Below, one piece after another: positions 1 to 5,147 of a stretch of DNA of 8,700 bases (position 1 is the first letter of the stretch; the number at the start of each line of letters is the position of its first letter). Location of the stretch: positions 1-8,700 of the forward strand of contig JBPCTR010000200.1 in the NCBI GenBank assembly GCA_051011575.1, read 5' to 3'. Both the position numbers and the translations under genes were made by a program. Source of the stretch: SHLQ01 sp051011575. Lineage in GTDB: Bacteria > Actinomycetota > Acidimicrobiia > Acidimicrobiales > SHLQ01. Below the pieces are notes generated by a model, which saw only the letters and a program-made list of their open reading frames with translations, was not told where the DNA came from and searched no databases.

Positions 1-1
1 T

Positions 2-145
2 TTGGGTTTCGTTTCGATCTCAACCGTTCGCAGTCAGATCAAGTCGATTCTGCGGAAGCTGGAAGCCTCTTCTCAGATCCAGGCCGTGGCGATGGCCCGT
101 CAGGCGGGTTGGCCCGATGTGCTCAGCGCGATCTCTGCCGCCTGA
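2..145 (+). CDS. LuxR-family transcriptional regulator, C-terminal end (5' truncated by window edge)
   Basis: The visible 47 residues read as the second half of a LuxR/GerE helix-turn-helix: a VSISTVRSQIKSILRKL recognition-helix stretch, then SSQIQAVAMARQAGW, the usual end of the four-helix domain, then a short tail to TGA at 143-145. Recognition rests on that pattern (S-x-x-T-V-R-x-x-I-x-x-I-x-x-K-L followed by S/R-x-Q-A-V-x-x-A). The start and any receiver or ligand-binding domain lie outside the window, so it cannot be said whether this is a response regulator, a quorum-sensing type or a MalT-like protein. The frame stays open to the first bases. It is on the same strand as the hydroxyproline dehydratase gene, 40 bp upstream, so it may be co-transcribed with it or may regulate it; the sequence alone does not settle this. 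Confidence 0.8.
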   Translation: MGFVSISTVRSQIKSILRKLEASSQIQAVAMARQAGWPDVLSAISAA

Positions 146-174
146 GAGATTTCTCCCGTACGAGGCGATCGGCT

Positions 175-180
175 AGAAGG
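175..180 (+). promoter_or_regulatory. Ribosome binding site of the cis-3-hydroxyproline dehydratase gene
   Basis: The purine hexamer AGAAGG sits five bases before the ATG at 186. It is a good Shine-Dalgarno match and supports that start rather than an internal one. Confidence 0.7.
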
Positions 181-185
181 TCGGG

Positions 186-1286
186 ATGCGCATAACCGGC
201 ATCACGGCCTACGCCGTCGCACTGCCCCTGTCCGAGGGGTCCTACAGTTGGAACACCCAGTCGTTCCCGGCATTCGACTCGACGGTAATCGTGCTGGACA
301 CCGATGAGGGAATCCAGGGGTACGGGGAGGCGTGCCCTTTGGGTGCCGGATACATGCCCTCGTACGCGGCGGGCGTCCGCTCCGGACTCGCCGTGATGGC
401 ACCGGAACTTATCGGTCTCGATCCTCGCCTTCTCGATGTGGTGTCTCATCGCATGGATGACGCGCTCAAGGGTCATCCGTACGCGAAGTCGGCGGTCGAC
501 ATCGCGTGTTGGGATGTTGCGGGCAAGGCGGCCGGGCTCCCGGTGTCGTCAATGCTCGGTGGCGCGTTTCGCGACCGGGTCAAGCTTTTTCGGGTCATCA
601 GCCGAGCTGAGCCTCGGGCGATGGTCGAGAAGCTCCTCGAATATCGCGAGGAAGGTTTCCTTCAGTTCCAGATGAAGGTGGGGGAGCGGCTCGACACCGA
701 CCTCAAGCGGATCGACGCGGTTTCTGGCGCCCTCCTCGATTCCGAAACGCTTGCCGCCGACGCGAACACCGGGTGGCGTCAGCACGAAGCCATGCGGGTC
801 GCAGCCGCGGTCGAGGGATTGCCGATCTACATCGAACAACCATGCCTCACTTACGAGGAATGCCTCGCGGTCAGACCACATCTGAGTCGTCCGATGATCC
901 TGGACGAGGTGATGGACTCGCGCGGGGCGATCCGACAGGGCGCCGCGGATGGAGCGATGGATGTCATCAACCTCAAGATGAGTCGATTCGCCGGACTTTC
1001 CGGGTCACGTCGAGCGAGGGATCTGTGTGTCGACCTCGGGATCGCCATGACGATCGAGGACACCTGGGGAGGAGAGATTGCAACGGCTGCCATTGCTCAT
1101 CTCGCGGCATCGACGCCGGATGGGTTCCACTTCCAGTCGAGTGCGTTCCACGACTATCACACCCACCCGATCGCAAGCGGTGGCCCGGAGGTTGCTGATG
1201 GATTCATGAGCGTGTCCGGATCACCGGGGCTTGGCGTCACTCCGCTCTGGGACACACTGGGCGAGCCGCTGTTCTCGATCCGCTAG
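186..1286 (+). CDS. cis-3-hydroxy-L-proline dehydratase (enolase superfamily, MR/MLE type)
   Basis: A 366-residue protein of full family length. Enolase-superfamily landmarks are all present: N-terminal capping domain (about 1-125), then a barrel with candidate metal ligands D192 (ADANTGW), E217 (YIEQPC) and D240 (ILDE), and candidate acid/base lysines K164 (FQMKVG) and K264 (NLKMSR). The first lysine of the usual KxK pair is glutamine (Q162). From memory of the characterised Roseibium (Labrenzia) aggregatum cis-3-hydroxy-L-proline dehydratase, matching blocks include SYSWN, FDSTV near 30-34, SYAAGVRSGL, GHPYAKSAVDIACWD, YIEQPCLTYEE and MTIEDTWGG. That enzyme dehydrates cis-3-hydroxy-L-proline to delta1-pyrroline-2-carboxylate, which a reductase converts to proline; no such reductase is visible here. 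The related 4-hydroxyproline betaine epimerase HpbD shares the Q-x-K motif and is the main alternative, but the blocks fit the dehydratase better. A cytoplasmic location is expected, as no signal peptide is seen. Its stop overlaps the stop of the convergent M24 gene. Confidence 0.85.
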   Translation: MRITGITAYAVALPLSEGSYSWNTQSFPAFDSTVIVLDTDEGIQGYGEACPLGAGYMPSYAAGVRSGLAVMAPELIGLDPRLLDVVSHRMDDALKGHPYAKSAVDIACWDVAGKAAGLPVSSMLGGAFRDRVKLFRVISRAEPRAMVEKLLEYREEGFLQFQMKVGERLDTDLKRIDAVSGALLDSETLAADANTGWRQHEAMRVAAAVEGLPIYIEQPCLTYEECLAVRPHLSRPMILDEVMDSRGAIRQGAADGAMDVINLKMSRFAGLSGSRRARDLCVDLGIAMTIEDTWGGEIATAAIAHLAASTPDGFHFQSSAFHDYHTHPIASGGPEVADGFMSVSGSPGLGVTPLWDTLGEPLFSIR

Positions 1287-2485
1287 GGAGCGAGCAAGGT
1301 TGCTTCGAAGGGGAAATCGGAGAGCAGTTCGGTTCCCTCATTGGTCACGAGCACCTGTTCTTCGAGCTTGACACCCTCGGACTCCCCGGGCGCACCGATG
1401 TAACTCTCCACACAGAGCGTCATACCGGGTTCGATCACGCCGTCGTAGCCCCATTCGAGATGGTCGCGGTAGTGGTACAGGTACGGATACTCGCCGGTCA
1501 TGCCGACGCCGTGGGCACTCAGGTAGTAGCGGTTGCCAGCGAACTCGTCCGGCAGGTCCCAGGCTCGCTTGGAGTATTCCTCGAACGTGAGCCCCGGCTC
1601 GATGATCCCCATGTTGTGGTGCACCTGCTCGTGGGCGATCCGGTACAGCTCGCGTTGGCGGGTGGTCGGTGCGTCGGGACCGGCATGGAAGGTACGGCTG
1701 AAGTCGCTGTAGTAGCCGTGAACACCGACGACGTCGGTATCGAAGGCGACGAGCACGTTCGGCTCGATCACGTGGTCACTCGTCTCCTGGAACCACGGGT
1801 TGGTATGGGACCCGGCGGTCATCAGCCGGGTCTCGATGTAGTCGGCCCCGGCGGCGATGACGTGCTGATGGAAGATCGACCAGAGCTCGTTCTCCGTGAT
1901 GCCCGGGTGGATCTGGGCACGCATCGCGTGCATCGCCGCCTCGGTGGCACGCAGCGATTCCCGGATACACGCGATCTCGCCGGCGGACTTGATCGCACGC
2001 GCACGTTCGACGGGTTCCTGGGCATCGACGAGCGTGAAGCCGTGCCCGGCCAACGAAATGGCGGCACCGGCGTTCACCCGCTCTATTCCCACCCGGGCCG
2101 CCGCTCCGCACTGTTCACGAATGAGCTCCGCCATGTCATTGGCCCACGCTGTCTCCACCTCGGCGATCTCTGCGCCGGAAGCGACGTAACTGGCCGTTCG
2201 GGCTGGGCGCACCTCCTGCACGGTCGACAACCCCTCCGACAGGTGGAGTGCGCCCATGAACTCGAACATGATCACGGGCCCTTCGAGTGGGACGAAGGCG
2301 TAGCGACTCGGCGCGTTGCGCGACGTGAACACCTGCATGTTCCGGGTGCCGGTCGTATATCGAATGTTCACGGCGTCGGTCAGGATCAGGGCGTCGATGT
2401 CGCGACGGTGCATCTCGCGTCGAACCCGAACTTGGCGATATCGGCGAACGTTCTCGAGGTCGGCGAGGGATAGCGGTGCACTCAC
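1283..2485 (-). CDS. M24-family metallohydrolase of the DddP-like branch (Xaa-Pro peptidase fold)
   Basis: A 400-residue protein with a creatinase-type N-terminal domain (about 1-165) and a pita-bread M24 domain (about 170-395). The metal ligands are visible: D249 and D251 (FDTD), D261 (SDFSRTF), H325 (AHGVGM), E360 (LCVE) and E375 (KLEE). Local resemblance to the DMSP lyase DddP is strong (DLENVRRYR, NIRYTT, YIETRLMTAG, TNPWFQE, LEEQVLV), and ligand spacings (10, 64, 35, 15) equal those recalled for DddP. However, the residue six after the histidine, the proposed catalytic Asp in DddP, is Gly331 here, so DMSP lyase activity is doubtful. A peptidase or amidohydrolase role is more cautious; the substrate is unknown. 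The start is GTG without a clear ribosome binding site, but homology begins within the first ten residues and supports it. It is the last gene after eamA-azlC-azlD, 22 bp downstream of azlD, with a hairpin between. Confidence 0.85.
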   Translation of the reverse strand: MSAPLSLADLENVRRYRQVRVRREMHRRDIDALILTDAVNIRYTTGTRNMQVFTSRNAPSRYAFVPLEGPVIMFEFMGALHLSEGLSTVQEVRPARTASYVASGAEIAEVETAWANDMAELIREQCGAAARVGIERVNAGAAISLAGHGFTLVDAQEPVERARAIKSAGEIACIRESLRATEAAMHAMRAQIHPGITENELWSIFHQHVIAAGADYIETRLMTAGSHTNPWFQETSDHVIEPNVLVAFDTDVVGVHGYYSDFSRTFHAGPDAPTTRQRELYRIAHEQVHHNMGIIEPGLTFEEYSKRAWDLPDEFAGNRYYLSAHGVGMTGEYPYLYHYRDHLEWGYDGVIEPGMTLCVESYIGAPGESEGVKLEEQVLVTNEGTELLSDFPFEATLLAP

Positions 2486-2501
2486 AGCGGAGAAGGTACC
2501 C

Positions 2502-2519
2502 GCCGGCCTACAGGCCGGC
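2502..2519 (-). other. Perfect GC-rich hairpin over the azlD stop codon
   Basis: GCCGGCC (2502-2508) and GGCCGGC (2513-2519) form a perfect seven-base-pair stem with a four-base loop. In the minus-strand transcript the loop is TGTA, and the azlD TAG stop straddles loop and stem (2510-2508). The M24 GTG lies 16 bases beyond the stem. No T-run follows, so it is not a classic intrinsic terminator. It may attenuate, stabilise the upstream mRNA or modulate translation of the M24 gene. Confidence 0.6.
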
Positions 2520-2825
2520 CCACTGAAGAAGCCACAGCGACGTCATTCCCACAACGAGGGCGCCCGGGAGATTGCGGCGTTTGTGTACCACGAGCAATGT
2601 TGCCACTGCGGCGATGAGATATGGGAGCCGGTCGGGGACTCCAGTGAACCCACCCTCACCGAAGAGAGCGGGGGCTGAAATCGCTGCGAACGAGGCTGGC
2701 GCCACGTAGCGGAGCGAACGCTCCGCCCACGCTGGCATCTGAATCCGATCACCGGCGAGAATGAACGACGCCCGCGTCAGGTACGTGATGAGACCGGCAC
2801 CGATAAGAATCAGCCAGATCCTCAT
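2508..2825 (-). CDS. azlD: AzlD-family small subunit of a branched-chain amino acid exporter
   Basis: A 105-residue very hydrophobic protein, the usual size for AzlD. It opens with MRIWLILIGAGLITYLTRAS, where the T-Y-L-T-R-A motif in the first membrane helix is characteristic of the family. A second segment lies around 41-56, then a helix at about 69-82 with a basic loop KRR at 82-84 and a final helix at about 88-103 ending WLLQWAGL. In known systems AzlC and AzlD together export branched-chain amino acids and their analogues across the inner membrane. The ATG at 2825 is chosen because the family match starts there and it overlaps the azlC stop (ATGA, 2822-2825), implying coupled translation. 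An open frame continues upstream inside azlC but carries no AzlD-like sequence. The exported compound cannot be read from sequence. Confidence 0.85.
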   Translation of the reverse strand: MRIWLILIGAGLITYLTRASFILAGDRIQMPAWAERSLRYVAPASFAAISAPALFGEGGFTGVPDRLPYLIAAVATLLVVHKRRNLPGALVVGMTSLWLLQWAGL

Positions 2826-3532
2826 GGTCTTGTCGCCCCGGATCGTTCGGTTCGCTCGGAGAGAATTCCGCCGACGGCCATCCCGGCAACGATTGCCAAA
2901 AGAAGGCCTGACCCCTGAGGCAGGTCTCGCGCGACGATCGCGACAACACCACCGATGAGTGCCGAAGCGACGCCTGGGCGATCGGAAATCGACAACAACA
3001 TGAGGCCGCCGAACATGAGCGGGACGGTGAAGTCGAGCGACCAGCTGTCGGGAATCGCCGCGCCCGCGAGCACACCGACACCAACCGCGACCTGCCAGAG
3101 CGTCCATATGACTCCACCGGCTCCCAGCATGTGCCACATACGCGTACGAAGCGGGACGTCCTCGAGCGCATTGGCCACCGCGAATACCTGGTCGATGAGA
3201 ACGTAGGGCGCGGCCAGTCGGAACCAGCGCGGCGCATCGGCGAATTTGGGCCGCAACGCCGCTGAGTACATCGCATGACGCGAGTTGACCAGTGCGACCG
3301 TTGCGAGAATCACGCCGGCCGAGGCACCGTCTACGAGCAGGTCGATCGCCGCCAACTGAGCGGCGCCGGCGAGCATGAGCCAGCCCGATGACCAGCCGGC
3401 GAGCCGATCGAGGCCGCCCTCGCTGACCGCAAGACCGAGCACGAGACCAAACGGAATGCCGGGCGCCGCGAGCGCGAAAACGGCTCGTGCCCCGGATCTA
3501 GCCGCAGTGGCGTCGAAGGAGAGATCGGTCAT
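2822..3532 (-). CDS. azlC: AzlC-family large subunit of a branched-chain amino acid exporter
   Basis: A 236-residue integral membrane protein, normal length for AzlC. Family features are an N-terminal ARAVFALAAPGIPFGLVLG helix (16-34), a GAAQLAAIDLLVDGAS segment (56-71) and the conserved N-S-R-H-A-M-Y-S motif at 83-90 at the end of a helix. Further hydrophobic stretches lie at about 106-122, 135-160, 168-203 and 208-226, followed by a polar C-terminus. AzlC and AzlD form a two-component exporter; AzlC is probably the transport subunit. The ATG at 3532 overlaps the stop of the upstream DMT transporter (ATGA, 3529-3532), and its own stop overlaps the azlD start, so three membrane proteins are translationally linked. 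The reading frame stays open far upstream inside the preceding gene, but that part is arginine-rich and not AzlC-like, so it is excluded. Confidence 0.88.
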   Translation of the reverse strand: MTDLSFDATAARSGARAVFALAAPGIPFGLVLGLAVSEGGLDRLAGWSSGWLMLAGAAQLAAIDLLVDGASAGVILATVALVNSRHAMYSAALRPKFADAPRWFRLAAPYVLIDQVFAVANALEDVPLRTRMWHMLGAGGVIWTLWQVAVGVGVLAGAAIPDSWSLDFTVPLMFGGLMLLSISDRPGVASALIGGVVAIVARDLPQGSGLLLAIVAGMAVGGILSERTERSGATRP

Positions 3533-4356
3533 CCAAGCGCAATCATGGCCATGCCGCCAACGGCAGCCCCGATCCCAACGAGTTGCCACCAGCGAAGCTG
3601 GTCGTCGTCGAACAGTGCGGAGAGCACCGCGACCACCGCGGGGAACATGGATCCGGCCACCGACACGATGCCGAGGTCGCCCCGCTGAGCTCCGATGGTG
3701 AGGAACACGATGCCGACCGTTCCGACCGCGCCCGAAAGCAGTCCGAGCCGCATGAGTGAGCGTGGAAGGAGGACAGGGGCGCCTTGCGCGCGGGCCACGG
3801 CGATCATCGTGACCGTTCCCATGAGTCGTTGGGCGGCCGCCGGCCATGCGCCGCTCGCATCGGACGTTTCGCCGACGAAGATGATGGATGCGCCAAAGAG
3901 AGCGCCGGCCACGACACCCAACGCCAGCCCTCGACGCACCCCCTCGCCAATGTCGGGATTGAAGGTCGTGAGTGCGAGCGCCGCGACCGCCACCGCACAG
4001 CCCGCCAGTACAACAGCGTTCGGCCGAAGCCCCCGAACGATGTCCCATGTCAACGGGACCAATGCGGCGAAGACGGCGGCGAGCGGCGAAACGATCGCAG
4101 CGGACGAGTCGGCCATTCCGCGATACATCACGGCAAGCGCGGTCGAGAGCAGCAGACCCGAAGCCAGTCCGCGGGCAAGGTCGCTTCCGATCAGGTCATG
4201 GCCCGCAACGACCGCGACGAGGGCTGCTGTAGGGACCCCGATGATCATGGCGGTCGCTACCTGCGAAACCGCCGTGGCGCGCCGAGTGGTGAACCGGCCG
4301 AGTGTGTCGGAGATACCGACAAGAAGTGAGGCCGCCAAGCCGAAGAGCACGGGCAC
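3529..4356 (-). CDS. EamA/DMT-superfamily transporter
   Basis: A 275-residue protein with about ten hydrophobic segments in two similar halves (roughly 1-130 and 142-275), the layout of EamA drug/metabolite transporters. Segments are seen near 1-20, 33-52, 62-80, 85-104, 114-131, 142-160, 175-190, 203-225, 231-247 and 258-274. The S-S-A-A-I-V-S-P-L-A-A-V-F-A-A-L stretch at 83-98 and the matching G-S-M-F-P-A-V-V-A-V-L-S-A-L-F at about 234-248 are the repeat's typical P-containing helices. These proteins usually export metabolites, often amino acids, from the cytoplasm. The start is GTG at 4356: an in-frame TAG lies only 12 bases upstream, and the first transmembrane helix begins at once. It is the first gene of the minus-strand run and is coupled to azlC by an ATGA overlap. 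The substrate is unknown. Confidence 0.82.
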   Translation of the reverse strand: MPVLFGLAASLLVGISDTLGRFTTRRATAVSQVATAMIIGVPTAALVAVVAGHDLIGSDLARGLASGLLLSTALAVMYRGMADSSAAIVSPLAAVFAALVPLTWDIVRGLRPNAVVLAGCAVAVAALALTTFNPDIGEGVRRGLALGVVAGALFGASIIFVGETSDASGAWPAAAQRLMGTVTMIAVARAQGAPVLLPRSLMRLGLLSGAVGTVGIVFLTIGAQRGDLGIVSVAGSMFPAVVAVLSALFDDDQLRWWQLVGIGAAVGGMAMIALG

Positions 4357-4361
4357 CGCAG

Positions 4362-4374
4362 CACTCTATGAGTG
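4362..4374. promoter_or_regulatory. Small inverted repeat in the eamA leader
   Basis: CACTC-TAT-GAGTG is a perfect five-base dyad six bases upstream of the eamA GTG, in the 77 bp between two divergent genes. It could be an operator half or a leader hairpin, but a five-base dyad is expected by chance about once in a region this size. Confidence 0.25.
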
Positions 4375-4383
4375 GGTGGAGTC

Positions 4384-4399
4384 GCTCATGCAGGTGAGC
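4384..4399. promoter_or_regulatory. Candidate operator dyad between eamA and the Tat-signal gene
   Basis: GCTCA-N6-TGAGC is a perfect inverted repeat centred between the divergent starts. Its centre is about 23 bp from that of the neighbouring dyad at 4362-4374, close to two helical turns. The position suits a repressor or activator site for both directions. No convincing -35/-10 pair was found in this gap, so the call stays tentative. Confidence 0.3.
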
Positions 4400-4433
4400 T
4401 AACAACAGCCCGTTCGGTGCCGACCTCATCGGT

Positions 4434-5129
4434 ATGGGAACCCGCCGCCCAGCCCCCGTCCTCACGCGCCGACACGTCCTTGTGGGCGCGGCCGGCACCG
4501 CCGGCGCCTGGGTCACGCCCAGCGTTGTGAAGCTCGACCGCGTCGCCGCCGCAACGGGGTCGTGCGGACTCGCCGTGACCCGGGTGGACTGGACCGATTT
4601 TGCGCCGACCACGACCATGCCCGCGTCGGTCACGGCGAACGACGGAACCGTCGTCTCCCTCTCCCTGACAGGCTCGACCAATCTGCTCCAACCGGGTTAT
4701 GTGGGGAATGTTCGACAGGGGCAGCGCGGTGGCCTGAACGACTATCTCGCACTCGGAATGTCGGGCGCTACAAACGGCGCGGGCGTGACGCTTGCAATGT
4801 CGTTCAGCCGCCCGGTCCAGGTCTGTTTCATGCTCCTGGACGTCGACCGATGGCGTCCGGGGTGGGAGGACTCGATCACACTCCGCGCCAGCGTGGGCGG
4901 CACAGCCGTTTCGATCAGCCGCGCCGACATCGCCTTGCAAGGGAACGGCGTCAGGTACGTCGGACAGAACGGCTTGCGCGGTCGCCGCAATGCTCGGAAC
5001 AGCCAGAGCATCGCCAACGCCGATTTCAACGCGCCGAGGCCGGTGGATCGGGTCGAGTTCGACTACTTCGATCGGACGAGCGCCAGCTCGGTCCAGGTGG
5101 TCGGCGTCCACGACTTGCGTTGGTGCTGA
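4434..5129 (+). CDS. Exported protein of unknown function with a Tat-type signal peptide
   Basis: A 231-residue protein not recognised as any named family. The N-terminus has a basic region with twin arginines at 12-13 (TRRHVLVG, close to the S/T-R-R-x-F-L-K Tat motif), a moderately hydrophobic stretch (14-32) and a likely signal-peptidase site after A38-A40, just before TGS. The mature part is rich in Thr, Ser, Gly and Val with alternating polar and hydrophobic residues, as in a secreted beta-sandwich. A segment FSRPVQVCFMLLDVD (124-138) resembles strands seen in extracellular beta-domain proteins that describe a 'defect in D-I-D' motif, but this is a loose impression. It has three cysteines, C44, C131 and C231, the last being the C-terminal residue. 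No lipobox or anchor helix is visible. The start is ATG at 4434, since an in-frame TGA lies at 4395; no strong ribosome site is seen. It ends 18 bp from the convergent aldehyde dehydrogenase. Confidence 0.7.
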   Translation: MGTRRPAPVLTRRHVLVGAAGTAGAWVTPSVVKLDRVAAATGSCGLAVTRVDWTDFAPTTTMPASVTANDGTVVSLSLTGSTNLLQPGYVGNVRQGQRGGLNDYLALGMSGATNGAGVTLAMSFSRPVQVCFMLLDVDRWRPGWEDSITLRASVGGTAVSISRADIALQGNGVRYVGQNGLRGRRNARNSQSIANADFNAPRPVDRVEFDYFDRTSASSVQVVGVHDLRWC

Positions 5130-5147
5130 TCTCTTCCGAGCCGACCC

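Noticed and set aside
144..155. GAGAGATTTCTC dyad after the LuxR-type gene as a terminator
   Set aside because: It has no loop, includes a wobble pair and has no T-run, so it would not form a stable hairpin.
1460..2473. A 337-codon plus-strand open frame over the M24 gene
   Set aside because: Antisense shadow of a conserved gene: composition is G/V/H/R-rich with no recognisable motif and no ribosome site.
1283..2485. Calling the M24 protein a DMSP lyase (dddP)
   Set aside because: The proposed catalytic Asp is Gly331 and the N-terminus is shorter; resemblance and metal site alone do not justify the specific name.
2508..3137. An AzlD form extended upstream to about 209 residues
   Set aside because: The extra N-terminal part is arginine-rich and lies inside azlC; the AzlD match starts exactly at the ATG that overlaps the azlC stop.
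2822..4048. An AzlC form extended upstream to about 408 residues
   Set aside because: The added segment lies inside the EamA-type gene in another frame and is low-complexity R/G/H sequence; the family match starts at the ATG at 3532.
5130..5147. Bidirectional terminator between the Tat-signal gene and the aldehyde dehydrogenase
   Set aside because: The 18 bp gap contains no inverted repeat followed by a T-run on either strand.
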